A DNA stretch of 64,000 nt from Amoebidium appalachense (GCA_963693365.1 CAVNZM010000007.1:7502001-7566000); one strand, 5' to 3'. Counted from the first letter of the stretch, positions 1 through 11,213 are shown. Translations and numbers: made by a program. The notes: generated from the letters alone by a model not told the origin.

Positions 1-128
1 CGATGTACCCATTCTTCAGTGTCACTCTAAGCAACAAGTGTTTTCTTCCTCCTGCAGAATACACACTATTGTGACGTGAAACTGTTGACTAAGAACACGC
101 GCGGGTTTGTAAAGGCTACATATATAAC

Positions 129-232
129 TAGCGCACACCACACACCCACACCCGCACACACGCACACACTCACCAACACAGACACACACACACACACACA
201 CACGTTGCAGCACACACACACACACACGTTGC

Positions 233-301
<69 letters not shown>

Positions 302-305
302 ACGC

Positions 306-387
<82 letters not shown>

Positions 388-440
388 GCACACGCACACG
401 CACACAAACACACACACCAACACACACACACGCACACGTA
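129..440. repeat. (CA)n microsatellite tract
   Basis: Almost continuous CA dinucleotides, interrupted by CG steps and by two short GTTGC interruptions near 203 and 229. Open frames here read only as Thr-His or Val-Cys repeats and are not genes. The flanks (1-128 and 441-676) are mixed sequence in which I see no supported exon. Confidence 0.95.
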
Positions 441-676
441 TGTCCAGACGTTTAGCACTTGTGCTGAAATTACATCTCGGGCAGAAACAGGCACACCCAC
501 AAACACACAAACCACAAAAGGTCGGTTGCAAGCAGGGATCGTACAGCACCATAGGCATGCGTGTCCTCCAGAACACAACAGACTTATGTTCGTTTTTGAT
601 CACCGAGACTAAAATGCACACTTTGATGTGTTTGCTATTCATGTTCCAGGCACAACTGTGTACTCTGTCTCATCAT

Positions 677-1090
677 TCACTCAGGGGCGCTGTTTTCTGT
701 GTCCACCTTAACAGGCCTGGCGGGCTGCTTTAAGACCGAACCGGGAAGGCAAGTTTGAGGAGATGAAAGGGTTGGACCATGGGGGGTTTCAACACCTCCG
801 TTTATTCCGACTTCGGTGACGCCTGAGACATTATTGGGTGGGGTGACTACTCGCCCAAAAAGGATCGCACAAGCGACCATTGGACCATTTGGGGTAAATT
901 TGGCTCGCTTTTTCTTTTCTTTGACGACTACGGCTTCTCCAAGCAGTTTCGGCAAAAAGAGCAGAGGGGGAAGGACGACCTGCCATTCGAAAACAAGCTT
1001 TGCCCCAATGTCGCTAATTTTTTCAGGCCTGTGTCCACTGAGGTCGGTGATGTAGTAAGAGCAATCAGTGACGGCTTGGTTGTTCGCTAC
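677..1090 (-). CDS. candidate terminal exon of an unrecognised gene
   Basis: The minus strand is open for 141 codons, from an in-frame TAA at about 1100 to a TGA at 677-679. The predicted peptide looks like ordinary protein: mixed composition, a basic patch KEKKKR, hydrophobic stretches such as VVLPPLLFLPKLL, and a Pro/Thr-rich C-terminus ending in NSAPE. There is no ATG at its upstream end, so if real it is an internal-to-last exon; TTGAG at about 1091-1095 (minus) could be the acceptor, preceded by a poly-G rather than a pyrimidine tract. The opposite strand is codon-aligned and also open for about 90 codons (827-1096), but it is interrupted by a TGA at 824, so the minus strand is preferred. 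No family is recognised. Upstream exons would lie above 1100, among the exons of a plus-strand gene, which argues for caution. Confidence 0.4.
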   Translation of the reverse strand, partial: VANNQAVTDCSYYITDLSGHRPEKISDIGAKLVFEWQVVLPPLLFLPKLLGEAVVVKEKKKRAKFTPNGPMVACAILFGRVVTPPNNVSGVTEVGINGGVETPHGPTLSSPQTCLPGSVLKQPARPVKVDTENSAPE

Positions 1091-1102
1091 CTCAAGGTTT
1101 TA

Positions 1103-1112
1103 CCCCGTCCAG

Positions 1113-1145
<33 letters not shown>

Positions 1146-1524
1146 ACCAACCCCATCCACCCCCTCATCCCCCCCTCTAGCCCCCCCCCCCCCCCCCCCC
1201 CCTCCCCGCCGCGACCATTAAAATAACAGACTCACAAGCACACCTGGTGTTGACAAGTAGCTCTCCATTCCCAACCACCCCCCCCCCCCCCCCCCCCCCC
1301 CCCCCTTCACACCTCCCTGCCCGATTCCCACCATCGCCTCTTCCCCTCACGCACACATGTGTTTTATGTGATTGATGTGTCGCTCTCCTTTTCTTTCACC
1401 ACACCACTTCTTCCCTCTTCTTCTCTCTCCCTCTCCTTCTTCCTCCCTCTCTCCCTCTCTCCCTTTAACTTCACCTCTTTCCCTACGTCCACTTCTCTGT
1501 GGGAATTGGCAAACTTCGGGTGTT

Positions 1525-1595
<71 letters not shown>

Positions 1596-1640
1596 CCACA
1601 CTTTGGTCAGCGTATTCGTTTGCCTGCTCTCACATGGCAT
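1103..1640. repeat. homopolymer and pyrimidine-rich block
   Basis: Three C-runs of about 20-36 nt (around 1111-1143, 1181-1202 and 1280-1305), a CT-rich stretch (about 1380-1490), then a composite T23-(GT)n-G31 tract at about 1524-1594. There is no supported coding sequence. It lies upstream of the exon at 1683 and may be its intron. Confidence 0.85.
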
Positions 1641-1682
1641 GATATGACCCAGTCATCTCACAACTCTGCCTCTTTCTTCCAG

Positions 1683-1805
1683 TAGCCCCTCCTGTGCACG
1701 ATATCTCAGGAGATTCTGAAATACTCTCGGTTGCCGATTCTGAAAAACTCTCGGTTGCCGATTCCCTGGATGTGGCGGTTGAGGATGGCGCTGCTTCATA
1801 TCATG
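1683..1805 (+). CDS. exon of unknown acidic/basic protein (third from last)
   Basis: The exon is bounded by a TTCTTCCAG acceptor and a CATG|GTAAGT donor. It enters with two bases of a codon and leaves in phase 1. Read in that frame it gives an acidic, Ser/Asp-rich peptide containing an 8-residue repeat, ADSEKLSV, in two and a half copies (24-bp DNA repeat at about 1714-1765), then VEDGAASYH. The phase matches the next exon at 2283. The 5' exons are not identified: the nearest open frame upstream on this strand (827-1096) does not join in phase. No known domain is recognised, and a disordered nuclear protein is the most that can be suggested. Confidence 0.5.
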
Positions 1806-2036
1806 GTAAGTTTTCTGCCCCTGTCTTCCTGCTCCATACCACATGTGGCCTTATTGCCAATACCAAACACCCTCTTTGCCCATGTTGGTGAATCCCTCAC
1901 AAGAACCCTTTCCATGGCTCTCCCTCCCTCCGTCTCCCTCCCCCCCCCCCCCCCCCCCCCCTCATTTGCCACACAAACACGCACACCCAATTATACTCGC
2001 ATACACCCTCTCTCCCTCTTCCTCTCCCTCTCCCAT

Positions 2037-2094
<58 letters not shown>

Positions 2095-2282
2095 CCCCCC
2101 CCCCCCCCCCCCTTGTCCCTCATTCTCTCACTCTTTTGTTGGTTTTTTTTTTTTTTTTTCAGGGGTATGTGTTTGGTTTGTTTGTGTGTGTGTGTGCGTT
2201 TGTGTGTTTGTGGGGGGGGGGGGGGGGGGGGGGGGGGGGTTTGAAGAAAAAGGGGGCACTGACATTGGATATGGGGTTGCAG
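1806..2282 (+). repeat. intron with C-run, (CT)n and composite T/GT/G tract
   Basis: This intron holds a C-run at about 1941-1962, (CT)n at about 2039-2092 leading into C20, a T-run near 2143-2159 and a G-run at about 2212-2239. The 3' splice site (GGATATGGGGTTGCAG) lacks a pyrimidine tract. Confidence 0.6.
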
Positions 2283-2345
2283 ACGACACTGTTGGGAGCG
2301 TGACGGATGCAATGGCTGGCCTTTGCCTCTCTGATCCTTCACAAG
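2283..2345 (+). CDS. exon of unknown acidic/basic protein (second from last)
   Basis: This is a 63-nt exon between TTGCAG and CAAG|GTGAGG. It completes an Asp codon with the previous exon and reads DDTVGSVTDAMAGLCLSDPSQ, ending in phase 1. Both junctions are phase-consistent with the exons at 1683-1805 and 3957-4078, which is the main evidence for it. Confidence 0.5.
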
Positions 2346-3452
2346 GTGAGGGGGGGGGGGGGGTACACTGGATGTGAGGGTGGGTTTGGGAAGGGGGGGG
2401 GGGGGGGGGCCGTTGACGTTCTGTTCTTTTTAATGTGGGGGGATGACAAGAGGTTGGGTTGGGGGGGGGGGGGGGGGGGGCTGATGAGGAATCTGATGGG
2501 GAAGAAGGGGCCTGATGGGGGGTCTGATAGGGGGTCGGATGGGGAGAGGGGTGGGAGGAGGGGGGGAGAGGGGGGGGGGGGGGGGGGGGGGTCGTCTGAT
2601 GGAGGGGAAGGGTCTGATGAGGAGTCGGATGGGGGGTCTGGTGGGACAAGGGGGGGGGGGGGGGGGGGGGATGGGCTGATGGGGAGGGGGGTCTGATGAG
2701 GAGTCTGACAGGGTGTCACATGGGGGCAGGGGTCTGATAAGTGGTCAGGTGTGGGAGGGTGGTCTTTTATGCGAATTGTAATGAAGGGTGTGGAGCCAAA
2801 TTTGGGCCGGGGGGGGGGGGGGGGGGGGGGGAAGGGGGGAGGTACATTAGGACTGATGGGAGGTGGGGGGGGGGGGGGTGATTAGAGGTTGTATGAGAGG
2901 TGGGGGGTATGATGAGGAGTCTGAGGGGGGGGAGGGGGGGGGGGTCTGATGGGGAGTCTGATAGGGGGTCGAATGGGGGTGGAGGGTCTGAGGGGTTTGA
3001 TGGCGGGGGGGGGGGGGGGGGGGGGGATGAGTGATCTGATGACGTGTGGAATGGGGGTGGGGGGTCAGATGACAGGTTGAATGGGGGGGGAGGGGGGGTC
3101 TGATGAGGGGTCTGATGGGGGGAGGGAGGGGGGTCTGATGAGGGGTCTGATGACGTGTCTGATAGGAAATCAGATGGGGGTGAGGGGTCTGATGATGGGT
3201 CTGATGAGGGGGGGAGGGGGGGGGGGTCTGATGGGGGTCTGATGACGTGTCTGGTATGGGGTCGGATGGGGCTGGGGGTCTGATGAGGGGGGGGGGGGGG
3301 GGGGGGGGGGGGTCTGGTGAGGAATCTGATGAGGGGTCTGATGAGGTGTCTGGTAGGGGGTTGAATGGGGTAGAGGGTCTCTCATTGGTGGTCAGGTTGG
3401 CGGATTCTCATGCGCGTTGTCATGCAGGGTATGGAGTCGAAGCGTGGAGGGG

Positions 3453-3484
<32 letters not shown>

Positions 3485-3641
3485 CTGGGTGTGAGGTTGT
3501 CGTGTGGGGGGTGATTAGAGGTTGAGGGGTGGGGGGTCTGATGAGGAGTTTTGTGGGGGGGAAGGGGGGGGGGGGGGGGGTATGGGGTCTGATGAGGCGT
3601 CTGATAGGGGGTCGGATGGGGGTGGAGGGTCTGATGGGTGG

Positions 3642-3672
<31 letters not shown>

Positions 3673-3956
3673 AGAGGAGAGGGTTCTGATGAGGGATCTG
3701 ATGACGTGTCTGATAGGGGGTCCGATGGGGGTGGGGGGTCTGATGATGGGTCTGATGGGGGAGTGTGGGGGGGGGGGGGGAGGGGGGAGTCGTGTGGGGG
3801 GTGATTAGAGATTGGATGAGGGGTGGGGGGCCTGATGAGGAGTCTGAAGGGGAGGGGGGGGGGGGGGGGGGGGGAATCTGATAGGGTGTCTGATGGGCGG
3901 GGGGGTGGATGGGGTTACTGACAAGGAGGGGGGGGGGGGGGGGGGGGGGTATGCAG
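2346..3956 (+). repeat. G-rich minisatellite filling an intron
   Basis: This intron is about 1.6 kb of GGGTCTGATGAGG/GGGTCTGATGGGG-type units separated by G-runs of 8-25 nt, with few A or C bases. Read on the plus strand the units spell Gly-Ser-Asp/Glu words, but no frame stays open in register with the flanking exons, so it is treated as non-coding. Its 3' splice site (GGGGGGTATGCAG) is preceded by poly-G. The same family forms the larger array at 5.2-7.7 kb. Confidence 0.8.
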
Positions 3957-4078
3957 GGGTTGCTCGACGGGCCCCAGGCAAAAAGCGTGGTGTTCAACGC
4001 TCCAGTGCTGACCAGGAGGTGATAAAAGAGGCGATTACCAGCCAACCACGTAAACTGCGGAGTAGGAAGATATCGTAG
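3957..4078 (+). CDS. last exon of unknown acidic/basic protein
   Basis: The exon starts after GTATGCAG, completes a Gly codon from the preceding exon, and stays open for 39 codons to TAG at 4076-4078. The tail is strongly basic (VARRAPGKKRGVQRSS, then QPRKLRSRKIS), resembling a nuclear localisation or nucleic-acid-binding tail. It contrasts with the acidic Ser/Asp-rich exon at 1683. Nothing in it matches a family I know. Confidence 0.55.
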
Positions 4079-4429
4079 GACGACGCAAGCTGCACCGTGG
4101 GCATTTCATCTTTGCGTTTGGAGGCATAGTCTAAGAGCAGAATATAACACCGTGCACTGTGAAAAATTGCATTTTGTATGCTTTGTAACCCCATTTTGTA
4201 TGGTTTTCATTATAAAGATCAAGACCGTGATGAGCTTGGGGTACCGTCGGCCTCATAATATTGATTATTTGTTTTTAATTTTTGTTTGTAAATTTTTTAT
4301 AATCACGGCTGCTCCATTACGATGGATGAATATTGCTTTTTCTTTTTTTTTTTCTTTCCATTCCTTTTTTTTTTTATTTCTTTTCTTTTTTTTTTCCCGG
4401 TTGATACGGTTGGTAGAGCACACGCGCGC

Positions 4430-4519
<90 letters not shown>

Positions 4520-4570
4520 TACACATGGTTTTATTTTTTTGTAAATTTTTTATAATCACGGCTGTTCACG

Positions 4571-4658
<88 letters not shown>

Positions 4659-5180
4659 TACATGTGACGCACTGCGGACACACACACCCTTGTTAGTTCG
4701 TGCTTAGGCGGTGGATGTCAATTCTTCACGGAAGGGTGTGTGTGGTGGTGGTGCAGCTGGTGTGTGTGTGTGTGTGGTGGTGGTGGTGGTGGGGGGGGGG
4801 GGGGAGGGGGGGGGGTTCACATTATTTATGGGGTTACATGGGGCGCCACATGAGTGTGTAACGACCTGAAAGAGCTGTACGTGGTTGGGCACACCGGCTC
4901 GATTTGTCATACATCAACCATTCAAAGCTTCTTGGATCTCTATGCCCCTTTCCAGGTCTTTGTGTGCAACTGATTTTCGTTGGCACATTGTGTGTGTGCA
5001 TGTGAATGTGTTTGAATGTGTGTATGTGTGTTTGTAGCGGTGAGTGTGCGTGTGTGTGTGTGTATGTGCGTGCGTGTCATGGCTGCGTGTGCCCATCTGC
5101 GGAACACAATGTATTTTCATGTTGCGTACCGCGAAGAGTTGGATGTTACAGTAACACCGTGGCAAGTTACCAACAGTAAA
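4079..5180. repeat. 3' flank with two (CA)n tracts and a 25-bp duplication
   Basis: (CA)n at about 4431-4516 and 4573-4655. Each is preceded by the same 25-bp AT-rich word (4287-4311 and 4540-4564, starting TGTAAATTTTTTATAATC), so the second looks like a partial duplication of the first. A G-run lies at 4791-4815 and a TG-rich tract at 4985-5080. I see no gene. Confidence 0.8.
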
Positions 5181-5696
5181 TAATGTGAGTGGGGGGGTAT
5201 CATGAGGGGATCAGGTGTCTGATGTGAGTTGAATGGGGGTAGGGGGCCTGATATGTCGTCTGTTGGGGAGTGGGGTCTGATGTGGTTTGTCATGAACGAT
5301 GTGGAGTTGAAAGGGGGGGGGGGGGGGGGATTGAGAGATTTGATGGGGGGTGGGGGGTCTGATGAAGGGTCTGATGGTGGGGGAGGGGGGGGGTCTGATA
5401 GGGAGGCTAATAAGGGGTCTGAGGGGGGGGGGGGGGGGGGGGTCTGATGAGGGGTCTGATGAGGCGTCTGATATGCCATTGGGGTCGCCGGGTGGTGAGG
5501 CTGATCATGATGAGGGGTCTGATGGGGTGGGGAGGGGGGGGGGGGGGGGGAGGGGGGGGGGGGGGGGGGGGGGGGGGAATGAGAGATTTGATGGGGGGTG
5601 GGGGGTCCGATGAAGGGTCTGATGGTGGGGGGGAGGGGGGGGGGGGGGGCCTGATAGGGGATCGAATGGGCGTGGGGAGGCTAATAAGGGGTCTGA

Positions 5697-5733
<37 letters not shown>

Positions 5734-5907
5734 CTGATGGAGGGTCTGATGAGGTGTCTGATATGCCATTGGGGTCGCCGGGTGGTGAGGCTGATCATGA
5801 TGAGGGGTCTGATGGGGGGGGGGGGGGTCTGACGAGGGGTCTGTCGAGGGGTCTGATGGGGTGTCTGATAGGGGTCGGAAAGGGGCGGGGAGGCTAATAA
5901 GGGGTCT

Positions 5908-5938
<31 letters not shown>

Positions 5939-6541
5939 TCTGATGAGGGGTCTGATGGGGTGGGGGGGGGGGGGGGGGTCCTCATTCACATGTATTGATG
6001 GTGGTGAAACAAGGATGTATGTGTGTGTGGGGGGGGGGTGAGGGGGGGAGGGGGGTCTGATGAGGGGTCTGATGAGGTGTCTGATATGCCATTGGGGTCG
6101 CCGGGTGGTGAGGCTGGTCATGATGAGGGGTCTGATGGGGTGGGGTGGGGGGGGGGGGGGGGAGGGGGGTCTGACGAGGGGTCTGATGGGGTGTCTGCTA
6201 GGGGTCGGATAGGGGTGGGGTGGCTAATAAGGGGTCTGAGGGGGGGGGGGGGGGGTCTGATGAGGGGTCTGATGAGGTGTCTGATATGCCATTGGGGTCG
6301 CCGGGTGGTGAGGCTGGTCATGATGAGGGGTCTGATGGGGTGGGGGGGGGGGGGGGGGGTCTGACGAGGGGTCTGATGGGGTGTCTGATAGGGGTCGGAT
6401 AGGGGTGGGGAGGCTAATAAGGGGTATGAGGGGGGGGGGGGGGGGGGGGGGGGGGTCTGATGAGGGGTCTGATGAGGTGTCTGATATGCCATTGGCGTCG
6501 CCGGGTGGTGAGGCTGGTCATGATGAGGGGTCTGATGGGGT

Positions 6542-6574
<33 letters not shown>

Positions 6575-6641
6575 CTGACGAGGGGTCTGATGGGGTGTCT
6601 GATAGGGGTCGGATAGGGGTGGGGAGGCTAATAAGGGGTAT

Positions 6642-6677
<36 letters not shown>

Positions 6678-7690
6678 CTGATGAGGGGTCTGATGAGGTG
6701 TCTGATATGCCTGCCATTGGGGTCGCCGGGTGGTGAGGCTGGTCATGATGAGGGGTCTGATGGGGTGGAGGGGGAAGGGGGAGGGGGGGGGGGGGGGGGG
6801 GCGGGGGGGGGTCTGACGAGGGGTCTGATGGAGTGTCTGATATGCCATTGGGGTCGCCGGGTGGTGAGGCTAGTCATGATGAGGGGTCTGATGGGGTGGG
6901 GGGGGGGGGGGGGGGGTCTGACGAGGGGTCTGATGGGGTGTCTGATAGGGGTCGGATAGGGGTGGGGAGGCTAATAAGGGGTATGAGAGGGGGGGGGGGG
7001 GGGGGGTCTGATGAGGGGTCTGATGAGGTGTCTGATATGCCATTGGGGTCGCCGGGTGGTGAGGCTGGTCATGATGAGGGGTCTGATGGGGTGAGGGGGG
7101 GGGGGGGGGGTCTGACGAGGGGTCTGATGGGGTGTCTGATAGGGGTCGGATAGGGGTGGGGAGGCTAATAAGGGGTATGAGGGGGGGGGGGGGGGGGGGG
7201 GTCTGATGAGGGGTCTGATGAGGTGTCTGATATGCCATTGGGGTCGCCGGGTGGTGAGGCTGGTCATGATGAGGGGTCTGATGGGGTGGAGGGGGAAGGG
7301 GGGGGGGGGGGGGGTCTGACGAGGGGTCTGATGGGGTGTCTGACAGGGGTCGGATGGGGCGGGGGATCTAATAAAAATGGGGGGGGGGGGGGGGGAGGGG
7401 AGGGGGGATGGGGGCGGGGATTCTGATAAGGGGTCTGATGAGGGGAGGGGAGGGCTGAGGAGGGGTCTGATGGGGTGGGGGGGGGGGGGGGGGTTGACGA
7501 GGGGTCTGATGGGGTGTCTGATAGGGGGTCGGATGGGGAGAGGGGGTCTAATTGGTGGTCTGGTGTGTGTGTGTGTGTGGGGGGGGGGGGGTGGGGGGGG
7601 AGGGGGGGGGGGGGCTTATGGGGATTGTTATGTCAACGTGGAGTCAGGGGGGGAGGGGGGGGGGGGGGGGGGAGGGGGGAGGGGGGGCAA
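5181..7690. repeat. G-rich higher-order tandem array
   Basis: A long array of GGGGTCTGATGAGG-type units. Within it a larger unit recurs nine times, recognisable by the phrase ATATGCCATTGG near 5471, 5761, 6084, 6286, 6484, about 6706, 6840, 7036 and 7229. Typical spacing is 190-220 bp, with longer and shorter exceptions. Each large unit also carries GCCGGGTGGTGAGGCT, GATCGGAT/GTCGGATAGGGG-like and GGCTAATAAGGGG segments and ends in a G-run of variable length. On the plus strand one frame spells SDEGSDEVSDMPLGSPGGEA, but variable G-runs break the frame between units. Confidence 0.9.
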
Positions 7691-8214
7691 TGAGATATTA
7701 TTTGGCTGATACAGTAACTGCGTTTATGAATTGCACTTTCCACCGTCCGATTACAGTTAAATGGATCCAAAGTGTATGTGTGTCTGTGTGTGTACACGTG
7801 TATGTGCGGGTGTACATGTGTGAGTATAAGTGTTCATGGCCCAGGGTGTTTGGTGGGAATGTGAGTCACAGTGTGTGCCAGTGAATGACTTTGTACGTAT
7901 GGCGAAAGTTTCAGAAGTAAAGGTTTGCATTAAGGGCCCTATCCAGTGGGGCCTGCTCCGGTTGCACCCGGATTTCTCACCCGCAACTATGGTGCCAATA
8001 CGACATCTTATAATTACTCTATATCATACACAGGCATCCTATCAGAACCAGATGCAGTATTCCCACTAGGTAAGACTTAAGCAATCAGAAAACAAGGGTT
8101 GGCAAACGGCTGGAAAAACTACAAGGATCAGACGTTAAATCAATAATGCATACGAACATGAACAGAACATCTCAGATGTGCTACAAATCATTACTTTGCA
8201 TTATGTTGAATAAA
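7691..8214. other. mixed-sequence interval, no gene seen
   Basis: Ordinary-complexity sequence after the G-rich array, including a short TG-rich stretch (7770-7830). No frame with splice or start support was found. Confidence 0.5.
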
Positions 8215-8454
8215 TCAAGCGTATGACTCAGTAATGAACTTGGATGGATGATGGTTCCAAATCTTGTGGTTTCCTCCATGCGCTGGTCCCGAGGAAGCAA
8301 CCTTCCTAACACCAACTTTCACGCCTGACCAGCACACCCCCTCATAGACCTCCCCATTGGAAATGAGTCTTAACAGAACACCCGGGGAGAAGCCCGTGGT
8401 GAAATCGGGCACTTTAAGAGGAGGATCCTCGGTCAACCCTAAACCCTGGCTCAT
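8215..8454 (-). CDS. small hypothetical ORF (79 aa)
   Basis: An ATG-initiated open frame in ordinary-complexity DNA. The product is mixed in composition (starts MSQGLGLTEDPPLKVPDF, contains GVCWSGVKVGVRKV) and has no recognised domain, signal peptide or membrane segment. It could be an exon of a larger gene or chance. No homologue is recognised. Confidence 0.2.
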   Translation of the reverse strand: MSQGLGLTEDPPLKVPDFTTGFSPGVLLRLISNGEVYEGVCWSGVKVGVRKVASSGPAHGGNHKIWNHHPSKFITESYA

Positions 8455-8529
8455 TCTGTGGGCTAATAGGGCAACAGTCAGTATTCATAATTGTATAATG
8501 AGTTTGGTTAAGACATGAGCAAGATTGTT

Positions 8530-9072
8530 TGTGAGCATGCGTGATGTGTGTGATGTGTGTGTGTGTGTGCATGTAGCGTGTGTGTGTGTTTAGGTGTGGG
8601 TGTGTGTATGGGTATGTCTGCCTGGGTGCATAAGTGAGTGTACGTTTGCAGATGCACGAATGAATGTATGTGTGCATGTGTATGTGTGCGGGTGCACGAG
8701 TGGATGGGTGTGTGCATGTGTAGGTGTGTGGGGGTGCATGCGCATGTGAATGAGAGGATGTATTCGTGCACGTTTATGTGTGCTGGTGCATGAGTGGATG
8801 TATGTGTGCATGTGTACGTGTGTGATTGTGTGTGGGTGCGTGTGGGTATACGTCCATGGGCGCATGCGTGGGTGTACTTGCGTGCATGTGTATGTGTGCG
8901 GGTGCATGAGTGGATGGGTGTGTGCATGTGTAGGTGTGTGTGGGTGCATGCGCATGTGCATGAGAGGATGTATTTGTGCACGTTTATGTGTGCTGGTGCA
9001 TGAGTGGATGTATGGGTGCATGTGTACGTGTGTGCATGTGTGTGGGTGTGTGTGGGTATACGTCCATGGTTA
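8530..9072. repeat. TG-rich minisatellite with a ~209-bp duplicated unit
   Basis: TG-rich sequence in which a block of about 190 bp beginning GCATGTGTATGTGTGCGGGT near 8676 is repeated near 8885 with only a few differences. Both copies include GCATGCGCATG and end in the phrase GGGTATACGTCCATGG. Confidence 0.85.
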
Positions 9073-10575
9073 CTTATCTCACTCCCCCCCCCCCCACCCC
9101 CCAACCCTTTTCCCTAAATTTGCTTTTTCTGCTTCCACCTCTCGCCCTCCATGTCTCTCTCTCTCTCCTCCCTTTCTCTCTCTGTGCGTGTGTGTGTTCG
9201 AGCATACACACATGAAACACCTAAGGGCGGGCAAAATGGGTGGCAGGGTCCTTGGGTTGGGCGGGAAAATCATTGTCGATGCGAGATGCAATGCGAATTA
9301 TTATGTCGGTACAAGCAATGCGTGATTTACTAATGCAGGGATTTTAAAGCGGCGAACTTAAAAGACTTGTGGAAGCAAGCCGGGGCTCTCCGCATATGTG
9401 CTGCTCCGCGCGTCTGGGTATATAGACACGCTTTCGAGATGCTTTTGAGGGAATAGGTAAAGGTGGTATTGTGCAGTAACATATAAAGAAGGTTGATGTA
9501 CTGCATTACAGGTGTATACATGTGCGTAGAAGGGAAAGTAGGGGCCTTGAAGGCGAGATTAGAAGTGGGAGAGGGCTACGCCGGCATGTGTGCGGGCTAT
9601 ATGAGGCGGTTCTCCCTAAAACTCTAGGGTGATTCTACCGAGAGTATGCCAAATCGGAAAATGCTATTTGAAACGGAATGGTATAGGGAGAGAGAGACGG
9701 GCTGATATGCGGGCGTGTAGGGTTGGTACATATAATGCCACAAACACCTGCGTGAAAGGTGAGTTTTTCCTGAGCTCATAAAAGCTCTGAAATGGCCGGG
9801 GCATTGAAAGCGGCCCAGTATTACTAAATCGCTCTAAGTTCCAAGTTCTACTTCCAACACACTCAAAGTGTAATATGATAATAATGTGCGTGTTCCGCGT
9901 AGTATAGGGAGGAACAGTACGGCCGCTGTACCCACGTACCCAGCCATGCATGATGTATCAGTGGTCACGGGCTCACGCGGCACTCACCATTTCAACATTG
10001 CTCTCTCATTGAACGGCTCTCTTCAAAAGGTGTTATTTTCGTTGTTTTGGAAAAAAAGTTCTGACACGATCTTTTGCAACGCTAGCAATTAGCATATATG
10101 ATGGTCCGTAATGGTTCGTTTCAATATTAATTGTAAATTATGCATGCATGATACGGAACACGTTCATTGAACACTGAGGCAACGTGATAGTAAATACGGT
10201 AAATCAAAGCAATATTAAACAATTTAACATCAATAACCAGAATGCTATATAATAATGACATTGTAGAGAATATATGCTTTTGCAGCAAGTTTTGAACCTT
10301 GTAGCTTGGAATGTGCCTTTTAAACCGCCAATGACATGCGAGCATGTTTATCTGTGGAATCTCGTCGAGAAGGCAGCAGAAAAATAATTGGGCGCGCGCG
10401 GGCATGTCCCAACGCGTGCACTCCCTCAGGAGGAGCCTCTCGGCTGCTGGGCCGACGGGTCGGCCCCAAACTTTCGCCTTCATGATGATTGCCGCTCATG
10501 ACTGACACTAAGTGGCCTAGGAAGGGCCCCGGATTCCGAAGCGTGCCGGAGCTGATCGAGCTCGAGTGAGTGAGA
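9073..10575. other. mixed-sequence interval, no gene seen
   Basis: Short C-run at 9085-9100, then about 1.4 kb of ordinary-complexity DNA. Open frames of 60-118 codons occur on both strands, but none has splice support or a recognisable product. Confidence 0.5.
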
Positions 10576-11154
10576 AGAAGGGGGGGCGGCGGGGTGGGGG
10601 GGGGGGGGGGGGGGGGGGGGGAGGGGGGGGGGGGGGGGGGGGGGGGGAGAAGGGGGGGGGAGGGGAAGGGGGTAGGGGGGAATCATCATGCATCACTGGA
10701 CCCGGTTGCGTGGGCGGGTCACCGTGCACCACGCGTGGGTGAGAGTCGGAGAGGCTGAGAGAGACTAGAGAGAGACTGACTCAGAGACTTTTGAAAAGAG
10801 AGAAAGAGACGGTGTCAGCTTGAGTGTGAGGCTCTCTCTTCAAGTTTTCTGTGTACGTGTGTGCCACGCGTGACGGTGTAGTACCGTGATAGTGCGTGCG
10901 TGTACGTGCGTGTGTGTACCGTACTGTGACGTGTGATCGTGTGAGATCGTGTGTACGTTGCAGTGTGTGTGTGTACCAAGTTAGGCACGTAGTGTGTGCG
11001 TGTGCCAGTGTATGTGTATGTGTGTGTCGCAATGCGTATTTGGCTCAGTGTGTGTGTGTGTGTGTGTGTGTGTACGTGTGTGTGTGACACCGTGAGTGTC
11101 CGTGTGTGCGTGTGTGTGTATGCGTGTCACAGTGTGCACATGTGTGTGCGTCAC

Positions 11155-11213
<59 letters not shown>

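Noticed and set aside
170-612. Long Thr-His / Val-Cys open frames over (CA)n tracts (also at 4.4, 12.1, 19.2, 20.6, 51.5, 53.9, 60.0 and 62.4 kb)
   Set aside because: They are translations of dinucleotide repeats, open in several frames on both strands, with no start or splice support.
827-1096. Plus-strand protein-like frame (contains DRTSDHWTIWGKFGSLFLFF)
   Set aside because: It is the codon-aligned complement of a longer uninterrupted minus-strand frame, has a TGA at 824, and does not join the exon at 1683 in phase.
2128-7709. Many Gly- or Pro-rich frames across the G-rich arrays
   Set aside because: Frames depend on G-run length, break between units and do not join flanking exons in phase.
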